From: Trinickia mobilis
Lineage (GTDB): Bacteria; Pseudomonadota; Gammaproteobacteria; Burkholderiales; Burkholderiaceae
Direction: 5' to 3'
NCBI RefSeq assembly: GCF_017315705.1
Contig: NZ_JAFLRF010000026.1
Coordinates: 1 to 64,000, forward strand
Length of the DNA stretch: 64,000 nucleotides
Below are positions 1 to 7,624 of this stretch, one piece after another. The stretch's first letter is position 1, and the number at the start of each line of letters is the position of its first letter. Position numbers and translations under genes: made by a program. Below the pieces are notes generated by a model. That model was given only the letters and a program-made list of their open reading frames with translations. It was not told where the DNA came from and did not search any database.

Positions 1-164
1 TGGGTCTTGAGCGCCGAGATCGGCGCCATCGTCTGATGGAAGCCGATCGCCGCCATCGCAATGAGGCCGATGATCAGCGGGAACGCCACAAAATCCCAGC
101 GATTGGGGAGCAGCCGCCACGCTGAAGCGTTGGCGGTGCGATTCAGGTTGAAGCCGAAGTCCAT
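1..164 (-). CDS. ABC transporter inner-membrane permease, N-terminal part (cut by window edge)
   Basis: The ATG is the complement of 162-164 and the frame runs off the left edge, leaving 54 residues. They show a short basic cytoplasmic start (MDFGFNLNRT...) and a first membrane segment from about residue 27 (WDFVAFPLIIGLIAMAAIGF). From memory this resembles the start of long NitT/TauT-like permeases of Burkholderia, which carry two permease domains in one chain. Substrate cannot be judged. The rest of the gene lies outside the window. Confidence 0.6.
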   Translation of the reverse strand, partial: MDFGFNLNRTANASAWRLLPNRWDFVAFPLIIGLIAMAAIGFHQTMAPISALKT

Positions 165-488
165 CAGGCGCCCTCCGCGGCACGATACGGTAAAAGGTCC
201 GCTGCCGGCGAGCCGGCGCCGAGGCGGCAGATCGCATGCGAATGGCGTGCGGCGCGAGCGTCAAGCCAGTCAAAAGGTCGATTCGGAAAGCGATATGAGG
301 ACATGACAAGACGCATGAGTGCGGAATTTCGTTGACTGCTAAGGCGCTGTAGTCAGCATGCGCTACCCCCCGGCGGCGGCGCATTCCGAATGCGCTCGAA
401 GGCTGACTAGCTCTCGTGCTTTTTGACGGCACGACACTACTACAACCTAGGTTTCAGACACAACCTTTCGGCGCCGGATGATGCAAAA
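165..488. other. Gene-free stretch upstream of the permease
   Basis: No convincing coding frame, RNA or terminator is visible here. It should contain the promoter of the leftward permease gene. A TTGACT hexamer at 332-337 is the only promoter-like word I noticed, and no well-spaced partner could be assigned. Confidence 0.4.
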
Positions 489-860
489 ATGCTGCGCCCG
501 TTCCGCTCCAGCCGGCCCTGGCCGCAGATGGGCCGGCCCTCCCTGCTCCGGGCGATTGCGCTGTCGAGCTTCATGATGGTCACGCTCGCCTGCTGGATCG
601 TCGCGGGTCTGGTGGCCGATAACATGGCGGAACGCGAACTCGACGACGCCATCGTCACGCAGCGCCGGATTTCGGCGGCGGCTGCCGACAACATGGCGCA
701 GATGATTGCAAGCGATCTGGCGATGGCACGCGCAATTCCCGAAACCATCGCCGAAATACGCATGATTCAGCGCGCGCTGGCCCAGGCGCAGAATTATGCC
801 GCGAAGCGCCCCGGCATGGAACCCGAGCTGCGCGGCGCGCTCTCGAAAGCCCCGCGCGCC
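489..860 (+). pseudogene. 5' fragment of a membrane sensor protein (Cache-type periplasmic region)
   Basis: The frame starting at 489 encodes a basic N-terminus, one membrane segment (about residues 20-45, ALSSFMMVTLACWIVAGLVA) and the beginning of an extracytoplasmic helical region (RRISAAAADNMAQMIASDLA...). This resembles the sensor part of Cache-domain histidine kinases or diguanylate cyclases. After about residue 120 the protein turns into arginine-rich shadow sequence and no kinase, GGDEF or PAS domain follows in any frame. It therefore looks like the 5' remnant of a deleted signalling gene. A short membrane protein is the alternative, but the abrupt composition change argues for decay. 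Confidence 0.5.
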
Positions 861-1030
861 GCACCGCGTTCGCGACGTCTTGGGCGGCTTACGCGGCTTG
901 CTCGACGCAACCCATTTCCGCGCGGCAGCCCGGCACATCCGCTGAAAACAGCCATTAGATCGGCATGCGGCAACGGCAAGGTATCATCCACTTTCATACG
1001 AAAGTCATCGATCGAACCTCGGAGGTGTGG

Positions 1031-1297
1031 ATGAAAGGGAATCTGGTCATCGTCTGCCGGGATCACGACGCCAACGCGTTCGACCATCTGCTTGCCGAAT
1101 ACGGCGCGTTTCAGAGCCGGCTGTCGTCGACGGCGTGGTACCTGAAACTCAACGTCGCGCCCGAAACGATCCAGGAGGAAATTCTGGAGAAGCTCGGCAA
1201 GTACACGACGCACTACATCTTCGAGGCCAACAGCGTCACGTACAACACGGTCGACAGCGAAGCTGCGGCGGCGCTCAACACGCTGTTCGCCGAATAA
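1031..1297 (+). CDS. Hypothetical protein, 88 residues
   Basis: I do not recognise this protein with confidence. The ATG at 1031 is chosen because GGAGG lies at 1021-1025 with a 5-base spacer; a longer frame from 965 lacks such a site. The protein is compact and soluble: a beta-strand-like start (MKGNLVIVCRDHD), a helix, a second strand (STAWYLKLNV), an acidic helix and a terminal helix. This beta-alpha-beta pattern is compatible with a small ferredoxin-like fold as in SinR/Cas2-like proteins, but that is shape reasoning only. It lies between a broken sensor gene and convergent envZ. Confidence 0.6.
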   Translation: MKGNLVIVCRDHDANAFDHLLAEYGAFQSRLSSTAWYLKLNVAPETIQEEILEKLGKYTTHYIFEANSVTYNTVDSEAAAALNTLFAE

Positions 1298-1331
1298 ACG
1301 TCCGCCTGCACGGGCGCCGCTGCGTCCGCTC

Positions 1332-2648
1332 CTACCAGACCGCTTCGGATTCCGCTGCTGCGCGCGGCAGCGCTTCGAACGGGAATGTCATCAGCACGCG
1401 CAAGCCGCGTCCTTCCTGATTGCCGATCTCGCACGCACCGCCCGCGCGGCGCACGAGCCGCTCGACGATCGCCAGCCCGAGACCGCTGTGCCCGTTGCCG
1501 CCGCGCGCCGGATCGAGCCGCACGAACGGGCGGCTCGCATTGACCAAATCCTGCGGCGCGATCCCGTGCCCATGATCGCTGACCGAAAGCGTCCAGCCGG
1601 CTGGCGTGCGCACGGTCTCGATGTGGACGGGCGGCGCGCCATACGTGTGAGCGTTCTCGAGCAGGTTCGACAGGATCCGGTCGAGCGTCGCGGCGGGCAG
1701 CCGGAAACCCGGCCCGGCGGCGAGCGCGGTTTGCACGCTCCGCTCGCCGGTCGATGCCGCGCGATAGCTGCGGGCAAGGCGCTCGCACTGCTCGTCGACT
1801 TCGACCGGCTCGCTGCGGTCGATGCCGCCGTGCGCAAACACGAGGAATTGATCGACGATGTGCGTCATCGAATCGACGTCGCGCACGACGCCATCGCGCA
1901 TCTTCGCCTCTTCCATCATTTCCGCGCGCAGCCGCAGGCGTGCGAGCGGCGTCCTGAGATCGTGCGCGACACCGGCCAGCATCACCGCGCGGTCGTTCTC
2001 CGTGCGCGACACTTCCTGAACCATCTGATTAAAGCCGTGCGTCAATTGGCGCAGTTCGCGCGGCCCGCGCTCCTTCAAGGGCGGCACCGGCTGCCCGCGG
2101 CCGAACCGGGTGACCGCCTGCGCGAGCGACGTCAACGGCTTCTGCAGCCGCCACGCGACAAAAAGCGCGCACATCACCGCCAGCGAAAAGATCGACGAGA
2201 GCCAGATCAGCATCTGGTCGAACGGCCGTGGCGAGCGCAGCGGCTGCACCGGCACGACGATCCAATCGCGGTCGCCGGCCTCGTGCACCCACAGCGTGGG
2301 CGGGTGGCCCGGCACGCCGATACGGACATCGGAGCCCGGCGGCATCCGGTCGCGCACGTCGTCGACAAAGCGCTTGAGCGAGCCGGGCAAGTCTGGATTC
2401 TCGGGCGGGATGTCGGCGCTCGTCGGATCGACGAGGCGCACGCGCGACGGCAGCGGCTGGTTCGGCGTGAGCTTGACGCGCTGGCGCACGGCGTCGACCA
2501 GGAACGTCGCCTCCTCCACCGCATAGCGCGCCTGGAACTGGGTGCGCTCGAAGCGGATCAGCAGGAACCAAGCAAAATGCGACAACAGCAGGACAGCGAT
2601 GACGAGCAGCGCCAGCCGTCCGAACAGCGAATCAATTGGCCGGCGCAT
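1332..2648 (-). CDS. envZ: Sensor histidine kinase, EnvZ/RisS type
   Basis: Inner-membrane histidine kinase of 438 residues. It has a membrane segment at about residues 12-31, a periplasmic loop of about 110 residues, a second membrane segment at about 145-165, HAMP, then the H-box AGVAHDLRTPLARL with the phospho-acceptor at His229. The N-box (LSNLLENAHTYG), G1 (DHGHGIA) and G2 (GLGLAIVERLV) follow. The start at 2648 lies inside the 3' end of the response-regulator gene (17-base overlap), so translation is coupled. The pair matches OmpR/EnvZ of enterobacteria and RisA/RisS of Bordetella. The divergent Spy/CpxP-like gene suggests an envelope-stress input; that is inference. Confidence 0.85.
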   Translation of the reverse strand: MRRPIDSLFGRLALLVIAVLLLSHFAWFLLIRFERTQFQARYAVEEATFLVDAVRQRVKLTPNQPLPSRVRLVDPTSADIPPENPDLPGSLKRFVDDVRDRMPPGSDVRIGVPGHPPTLWVHEAGDRDWIVVPVQPLRSPRPFDQMLIWLSSIFSLAVMCALFVAWRLQKPLTSLAQAVTRFGRGQPVPPLKERGPRELRQLTHGFNQMVQEVSRTENDRAVMLAGVAHDLRTPLARLRLRAEMMEEAKMRDGVVRDVDSMTHIVDQFLVFAHGGIDRSEPVEVDEQCERLARSYRAASTGERSVQTALAAGPGFRLPAATLDRILSNLLENAHTYGAPPVHIETVRTPAGWTLSVSDHGHGIAPQDLVNASRPFVRLDPARGGNGHSGLGLAIVERLVRRAGGACEIGNQEGRGLRVLMTFPFEALPRAAAESEAVW

Positions 2649-3354
2649 TTTGCTCGCCGTCGGGCACGAAGACATAGCCGCGGCCGCGCACGGTCTGGAT
2701 GAAACGCGGCGTCGACGGGTCGGTCTCGAGAATGCGGCGCAGGCGCCATACCTGCACGTCGATGCCGCGATCGGTGCCGTCGTACTCCGGCCCGTGCAGC
2801 AATTCGAGCAGGCGCTCGCGCGTGAGCGTGCGCATCGGATGATTCACGAAGATCTTCAAGAGCGCGAACTCGCTGCCCGACAGCGTGAGCGGCTTGCCTT
2901 CCATATTCAGCGTGCGCGATTGGAAGTCGAGCTGGAAGCGGCCGAACGAGAACGGCTCGCGCTGCTCGGGCGCCGCCGACGGCACGGTGCGCCGGCGCCG
3001 CAACACCGCCTGCACGCGCGCGAGCAGCTCGCGCGGATTGAACGGCTTGCCGAGGTAGTCGTCCGCGCCGAGCTCGAGGCCGACGATGCGATCGACGTCG
3101 TCGGCGCGCGCAGTCAGCATGATCACGGGGATGTCGTCGCCCGCCGCGCGCAGCTTGCGCAGCGCGGTGAGGCCGTCGACGCCCGGCATCATCAGGTCGA
3201 GCACGATCAGGTCGGGACGCTCGCGCTCGAGGCGCCGCTCGAGCGAGCCGGCGTCGTGCAGCACCGAGACCTCGATGCCCTGTTTGACGAGGTAGTCGCG
3301 CAGCAGATCGCGCAGTTCGGAGTCGTCGTCGACGACAAGAATTTGAGTAGCCAT
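2632..3354 (-). CDS. ompR: OmpR-family response regulator
   Basis: Response regulator of 240 residues, the usual OmpR length. The receiver domain has acidic pocket Asp9-11, phospho-acceptor Asp53 (VLDLMMPGVDG) and the conserved Lys near 103 (GADDYLGKPF). The C-terminal winged helix (about 140-238) has the expected GIDVQVWRLRRIL recognition-helix region and terminal wing RGRGYVFVPDG. I chose MATQILVVDDD at 3354 as start; an upstream in-frame Met would only add a basic tail. It is cotranscribed with the kinase and divergent from the Spy-like gene. CpxR-box-like half-sites lie 56-99 bases upstream of its start, suggesting autoregulation. Confidence 0.88.
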   Translation of the reverse strand: MATQILVVDDDSELRDLLRDYLVKQGIEVSVLHDAGSLERRLERERPDLIVLDLMMPGVDGLTALRKLRAAGDDIPVIMLTARADDVDRIVGLELGADDYLGKPFNPRELLARVQAVLRRRRTVPSAAPEQREPFSFGRFQLDFQSRTLNMEGKPLTLSGSEFALLKIFVNHPMRTLTRERLLELLHGPEYDGTDRGIDVQVWRLRRILETDPSTPRFIQTVRGRGYVFVPDGEQNAPAN

Positions 3355-3409
3355 GGGACGAAGTTTAACGCGCACCGCCCGCGCTTTCGGCAAGCAAACA
3401 CGCTAAAGG

Positions 3410-3453
3410 GTTACGAGGTATTACTGCGAAAGTCACACGTAATGTAGCGTAAT
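3410..3453. promoter_or_regulatory. Two CpxR-box-like direct repeats in opposite orientation
   Basis: On the plus strand GTAAT occurs at 3439-3443 and 3449-3453, giving GTAAT-N5-GTAAT. On the minus strand 3424-3410 reads GTAAT-N5-GTAAC. A further GTAAC lies at 3470-3474, two helical turns from the last site. The E. coli CpxR box is GTAAA-N5-GTAAA, so the architecture (10-base period, five-base words) matches an OmpR/CpxR-family operator. The sites sit between the response regulator and the divergent Spy/CpxP-like gene. Confidence 0.6.
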
Positions 3454-3578
3454 ACGCCCTCTGCACTGCGTAACACGACGCGGGCGCCGGATGTCTAGCC
3501 TATCCCTAACCGATGGCGCGCCGTGTTCTACGCAAGCGGCAGTCGCATCGTCGGCTTATTTATTCTTAGGAGTCTTCG

Positions 3579-4112
3579 ATGAAAAACAAGATCTCTCGCT
3601 ATCTCGCCGTTGCTGCCGCATCGCTCGCCGTGACGTTCGGCGCCGCTTACGCCGCCGAGGGCGGCATGCCGATGGGCGACCATGGAGGCTGGCACCATGG
3701 CGGCTTCGAAAAGCAGTTGAATCAATTGCACGCGCAACTGAAGCTCACGCCGGATCAGGAAAAGCAGTGGCAGGACGCGCTCAACACGATGAAGCAAAAC
3801 CGCCAGGCTGCGCGCGCGAATCACGAACAGATGCACGCGCAATTCAAGTCGATGGAGCAGCAGCCGATCCTCGATCTGAACGCACTGCATGACGCTCACG
3901 TGAAAGCCGAGCAGCAAGATCAGCAGCTGCGCGAGCAGACTGCCCAGGCGTGGCTCGCCTTCTACAACGGCTTGAACGGCCAGCAAAAGACCATCGTGAG
4001 CACGGCGCTCAAACAGCACTTCGCAAAGATGGAGCAGTTCCGCGACAAGATGCATCAGCGCTGGGAACAGCATGAGAAGGGCGCAGCGTCGGACGCGGCG
4101 CCTGCGCAGTAA
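3579..4112 (+). CDS. Spy/CpxP-family periplasmic chaperone-like protein (LTXXQ motif)
   Basis: Protein of 177 residues with a Sec signal peptide (MKNKISRYLAVAAASLAV..., predicted cleavage after AYA near residue 25). The mature protein is helical and rich in Gln, His and Met. It has a His/Met-rich start and the family motif LKLTPDQEKQW near residue 56, with a degenerate second helix pair. In E. coli Spy and CpxP are periplasmic ATP-independent chaperones induced through Cpx/Bae. The ATG at 3579 has AGGAG at 3569-3573. Divergence from an OmpR-like regulator plus CpxR-box-like sites suggest it is that system's output. A hairpin terminator follows at 4189. Confidence 0.85.
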   Translation: MKNKISRYLAVAAASLAVTFGAAYAAEGGMPMGDHGGWHHGGFEKQLNQLHAQLKLTPDQEKQWQDALNTMKQNRQAARANHEQMHAQFKSMEQQPILDLNALHDAHVKAEQQDQQLREQTAQAWLAFYNGLNGQQKTIVSTALKQHFAKMEQFRDKMHQRWEQHEKGAASDAAPAQ

Positions 4113-4188
4113 GCCGGGCGGTTCCGGCGCTCGCCGCGCCGGAGCGATGCCTTGGCGGCGGTCTGCCCTCGCCGGCACCGCATTGAGG

Positions 4189-4230
4189 AAAACGCCACGT
4201 GCGCATGAGCTGCGCCACGTGGCGTTTTTT
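4189..4230 (+). terminator. Rho-independent terminator after the Spy-like gene
   Basis: AACGCCACGTG (from 4191) pairs with CACGTGGCGTT (to about 4226), with a 12-base loop, followed by a run of six T at 4225-4230. It lies 77 bases after the Spy-like stop codon. Confidence 0.85.
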
Positions 4231-4830
4231 GTCGACCCGAGTTAGCGCTTTAGCGGTTACTCGGGTCCCATGCGGAGCTGGCCGTTCGCCGCTGAAGACC
4301 GGCGCATTGGCTTCGCTTGTCGATCGACTACACGGTCCTTCGTTTTCGCTTGCCGTCGCTGCTCGGGGTTCGCCGCAGTAGCGCCGCGCGCGGCTTCGGG
4401 TAAAATACCGCCCTTTTCGCCCGCGCGTCCTTGCGGACCCGGAGCAGTGCCTCAAGCCCGGCGTGTTTTTTGTCAGCCTAGAATAGCGGCCGGCACGGCC
4501 ACCGGACAGCGCGCGAAAAAGCACGCTCCGAGTACGCCGCCCGCGCGGTCTGCTGCGAAGAGCCGGAGCCCGATTTTCGGCCCCGGCACAAGAGCAACAC
4601 GACAAGCAGTACGGTCGGAAAACGCGCCGTCTTGCCGAAGTACGGCGTAGCAAGCGCCTCACACGCTTTGTGCGCCTTCTCTGCAGCCCCGCACCGGCTG
4701 CACGGCGAGACGGTCAGGTATTTCACGGCGATGCGCGACAGCATCGCGCGCCCGCTTCACACGCGAAGGCGCCATGCTGTCGGGAATCGCGTCTTTCGCG
4801 GTGCGCCCGGCGCGCCGTCAAGGACTTCCT
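4231..4830. other. Gene-free stretch upstream of hisQMP
   Basis: It holds the solitary R1 repeat and otherwise no convincing gene. A minus-strand frame at 4478-4744 has a hydrophobic patch but no ribosome site or recognisable family, and I do not call it. A TAAAAT word near 4401 could be a -10 box but has no good -35. A periplasmic binding-protein gene, which usually precedes hisQ, is absent here. Confidence 0.4.
4236..4272 (+). repeat. Solitary copy of the short palindromic repeat (R1)
   Basis: It contains the core TTAGCGCTTTAGCG followed by GTCCCATGC. The outer arms here are CCCGAGT and ACTCGGG, whereas copies at 35972 and 50375 have CCGGAGT and ACTCCGG. The arms differ but still pair, a compensatory change that supports a conserved hairpin. 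Other copies lie at 11148-11173, 35972-36001 and 50375-50404. This is the only copy not inside the larger start-codon repeat. Confidence 0.75.
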
Positions 4831-5520
4831 ATGTTCCTTCAAGGCTACGGCCCGCTGATCCTCGCGGGCACTTGGCAGACCGTCAAGCTGGCGGTCCTTT
4901 CGCTCGCGTTCGCATTCGTGCTGGGCCTGCTCGGCGCGGCGGCGAAGCTGTCGAAGAACCGCATCGCCTACGGCGCCGGCGCGCTGTATACGACGCTCGT
5001 TCGCGGCGTCCCCGATCTCGTGCTGATGCTCCTGCTCTTCTACAGCATCCAGATCTGGCTGAACAACCTCACCGACCTGCTCGGCTGGGACCAGATCGAC
5101 ATCGACCCGTTCGTGGCCGGCGTGATCGTCCTCGGCTTCATCTACGGCGCGTACTTCACCGAAACGTTCCGCGGCGCGTTCCTGTCGGTGCCGCGCGGCC
5201 AGCTCGAAGCGGGCGCCGCCTACGGCATGACGGGCTGGCAGACGTTCTCGCGCATCATGTTCCCGCAGATGATGCGCTTCGCGCTGCCCGGCATCGGCAA
5301 CAACTGGCAGGTGATGGTGAAGGCGACGGCGCTCGTCTCGATCATCGGCCTCGCCGACGTGGTCAAGGCGTCGCAGGACGCCGGCAAGGGCACGCTGCGC
5401 TTTTTCTTCTTCACGCTGCTGGCAGGCGCGATCTATCTCGCCATCACGACGATTTCGAATCTGGTGCTGCTCCGGCTCGAGAAGCGCTATTCGATCGGCG
5501 TGCGGAAAGCGGACCTCTAA
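4831..5520 (+). CDS. hisQ: Histidine/lysine/arginine-type ABC transporter permease HisQ
   Basis: Inner-membrane permease of 229 residues, the first of a HisQ/HisM pair in a polar amino-acid importer of the HAAT family. It has five hydrophobic segments and the cytoplasmic EAA loop, here EAGAAYGMTGWQTFSRIMFP near residue 130, which contacts the ATPase. MFLQGYGPLILAGTWQT is the typical N-terminus. The ATG at 4831 has AGGA upstream; longer in-frame starts lack support. hisM follows after 20 bases and hisP after that, forming an operon. No substrate-binding protein gene is adjacent, so the ligand (basic amino acids by homology) is inferred. Confidence 0.85.
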   Translation: MFLQGYGPLILAGTWQTVKLAVLSLAFAFVLGLLGAAAKLSKNRIAYGAGALYTTLVRGVPDLVLMLLLFYSIQIWLNNLTDLLGWDQIDIDPFVAGVIVLGFIYGAYFTETFRGAFLSVPRGQLEAGAAYGMTGWQTFSRIMFPQMMRFALPGIGNNWQVMVKATALVSIIGLADVVKASQDAGKGTLRFFFFTLLAGAIYLAITTISNLVLLRLEKRYSIGVRKADL

Positions 5521-5540
5521 GCGCAACAGCAGGCGGAACT

Positions 5541-6254
5541 ATGATCGAGCTGATTCAAGAATATTGGCGCAACTATCTCTATAGCGACGGCTACCGTTTG
5601 ACGGGCGTCGTGATCACGCTGTGGCTGCTGGTCGTGTCGATCGGCCTCGGCTTCTGTCTTTCGGTGCCGCTCGCGGTGGCGCGGGTATCGAAGAAGAAGT
5701 GGCTTTCGAGCGCGGTGTGGCTCTATACGTATATCTTTCGCGGCACGCCGCTCTACGTGCAGCTGCTGCTCTGCTACACGGGCCTCTACAGCCTCGAAGT
5801 CGTGCGCGGCAACGAGCTGCTCAACACGTTCTTCCGAGACGGCATGCACTGCACACTGCTCGCGTTCACGCTGAACACCTGCGCGTACACCACCGAGATT
5901 TTCGCGGGTGCGATCAAGTCGACCGCCTATGGCGAGATCGAAGCGGCACGCGCGTATGGGATGTCGTCGTTCACGCTGTATCGGCGCGTGATCGTGCCGT
6001 CGGCATTGCGGCGCTCGCTGCCGCTCTACAGCAACGAAGTGATCTTGATGCTGCACGCGACGACCGTCGCATTCACGGCGACCGTCCCCGACATCCTCAA
6101 GATCGCGCGCGATGTGAACTCGGCCACCTATATGTCGTTCCAGGCGTTCGGCCTTGCCGCCCTGCTCTACCTCATCATTTCGTTTGCGCTCGTCGCGCTG
6201 TTCCGCCGCGCGGAGAAGCACTGGCTCGCGTATCTGCGTCCGCAAGGCAAGTAA
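5541..6254 (+). CDS. hisM: Histidine/lysine/arginine-type ABC transporter permease HisM
   Basis: Second permease of the importer, 237 residues. About five membrane segments are visible, starting at residue 20 ([20 protein letters not shown]). The EAA loop reads [20 protein letters not shown] near residue 138. [17 protein letters not shown] and [12 protein letters not shown] match HisM-type permeases. It is slightly longer than HisQ, as in enterobacteria. It starts 20 bases after hisQ, and the ATPase gene begins immediately after its stop codon, so the three are one transcription and translation unit. Confidence 0.86.
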   Translation: MIELIQEYWRNYLYSDGYRLTGVVITLWLLVVSIGLGFCLSVPLAVARVSKKKWLSSAVWLYTYIFRGTPLYVQLLLCYTGLYSLEVVRGNELLNTFFRDGMHCTLLAFTLNTCAYTTEIFAGAIKSTAYGEIEAARAYGMSSFTLYRRVIVPSALRRSLPLYSNEVILMLHATTVAFTATVPDILKIARDVNSATYMSFQAFGLAALLYLIISFALVALFRRAEKHWLAYLRPQGK

Positions 6255-6255
6255 C

Positions 6256-7035
6256 TTGAATTCCCCAATGCACAAGCTTTTCGTCGACGATCTGCACAAA
6301 CAATTCGGCAGCCACGAGGTCCTCAAAGGCGTTTCACTCAAAGCGAACGCCGGCGACGTGATCAGTATCATCGGCTCGTCCGGCTCGGGCAAAAGCACGT
6401 TCCTGCGCTGTATCAACTTTCTCGAGCAGCCGAATGCGGGGCGCATCGTCTTGGACGGCGAGGAAGTCCGCACGCAGAAAGACAAGGCCGGCGCGCTGCG
6501 CGTGGCCGACCACAAGCAACTGCAGCGCATGCGCACCAAGCTTTCGATGGTGTTCCAGCACTTCAACCTGTGGGCGCACATGAACGTGCTCGAGAACGTG
6601 ATCGAAGCGCCGGTTCACGTGCTCGGCCTCGCGCGCCGCGAAGCCGAGGAACGTGCGCGCCACTATTTGGAAAAGGTGGGGCTCGCGCCGCGCGTCGAGA
6701 AGCAGTATCCGTCGCATTTGTCGGGCGGCCAGCAGCAGCGCGTCGCGATTGCGCGCGCGCTCGCGATGAACCCCGACGTGATGCTGTTCGACGAGCCGAC
6801 TTCGGCGCTCGATCCGGAACTCGTCGGCGAAGTGCTCAAGGTGATGCAGAAGCTCGCCGAGGAAGGCCGCACGATGATCGTCGTGACGCACGAGATGGGC
6901 TTCGCGCGCAATGTGTCGAACCACGTCGTGTTCCTCCATCAGGGGCGCATCGAGGAAGAAGGCCACCCAGGCGAAGTCTTTCAAAACACGAAGAGCGAAC
7001 GGCTCAAGCAATTCCTGTCAGGCAGCCTGAAATAA
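6256..7035 (+). CDS. hisP: ABC transporter ATPase HisP
   Basis: ATPase of 259 residues powering the HisQM permease. It has Walker [10 protein letters not shown] near residue 45, Q-loop MVFQHFNLW, signature LSGGQQQR, Walker [15 protein letters not shown] and H-loop VVTHEMGF. I place the start at TTG 6256, one base after the hisM stop, because AAGG lies about 9 bases upstream and [15 protein letters not shown] aligns with family N-termini. The ATG at 6268 is the alternative and has only TTCCCC before it. A hairpin terminator follows at 7071. Confidence 0.88.
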   Translation: MNSPMHKLFVDDLHKQFGSHEVLKGVSLKANAGDVISIIGSSGSGKSTFLRCINFLEQPNAGRIVLDGEEVRTQKDKAGALRVADHKQLQRMRTKLSMVFQHFNLWAHMNVLENVIEAPVHVLGLARREAEERARHYLEKVGLAPRVEKQYPSHLSGGQQQRVAIARALAMNPDVMLFDEPTSALDPELVGEVLKVMQKLAEEGRTMIVVTHEMGFARNVSNHVVFLHQGRIEEEGHPGEVFQNTKSERLKQFLSGSLK

Positions 7036-7067
7036 ACGCAGCATCGAGTCGGGCTTAATGATATTTT

Positions 7068-7097
7068 TACAAGGCGCTTTCGACGCCTTTTGTTTTT
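7068..7097 (+). terminator. Rho-independent terminator after hisP
   Basis: AAGGCG (7071-7076) pairs with CGCCTT (7084-7089) and is followed by TTTGTTTTTCTTT. It lies 36 bases downstream of the hisP stop. Confidence 0.7.
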
Positions 7098-7624
7098 CTT
7101 TCATCTCCCCGTTAAAGCCGATTTTTAGTCGGCCCGCTCTCGCCAATCAAGCGGAATTAGGCGCTTACTCCCGCCTAATTTCAGCGTCAATAGTGAAATT
7201 CCTTGACCCACGTGTCCAGGAATCGCGCTTCCCTTGTCAGACAAGGATTTTCGGCATCCTTACGGTTCCGGCCGATGCGTGCCGGCCACACTGGTATTGC
7301 AATTTAGAGACAGCGGCTAGCTGAACTACGATTTTCTTCGCCACTGAAGTGTATTTTTGCTAAATTAGTAACCAAAGTAGCAAAACAAAGTTCTCGAAAA
7401 GTAGTTTTACTTCAAAACGCAGAGGAGACACCGGTCAACGAGGGGATCGGGACTGCGACAGACAGCTGGCCCACTACACGCGCCCTGCTCGGGGACAACC
7501 GCCACACGGCACCGCGCGTCGGCCTCTCGCAGGTCTCCCTGGATAAAAATTCCCGCCGGGCGTCTCCACGCCGGGCGCTATTGGCAGTAGTGGCTTCATT
7601 CTTGACAGGGTAATGGAGGAGATG
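7098..7624 (+). other. Long AT-rich leader/promoter region of the porin gene
   Basis: About 500 bases without a gene, noticeably AT-richer than the neighbourhood around 7320-7410. Long untranslated regions upstream of porin genes are common and often carry regulator sites. I could not assign a confident -35/-10 pair. A strong GGAGG at 7615-7619 serves the porin start. Confidence 0.4.

Noticed and set aside
1031-1297. Cas2-like protein as a sign of a CRISPR locus
   Set aside because: Only a vague fold resemblance; there are no repeats, cas1 or other cas genes nearby.
4478-4744. 88-codon minus-strand frame with a hydrophobic patch in the hisQ upstream gap
   Set aside because: No ribosome site, no recognisable family, and composition like the surrounding non-coding DNA.
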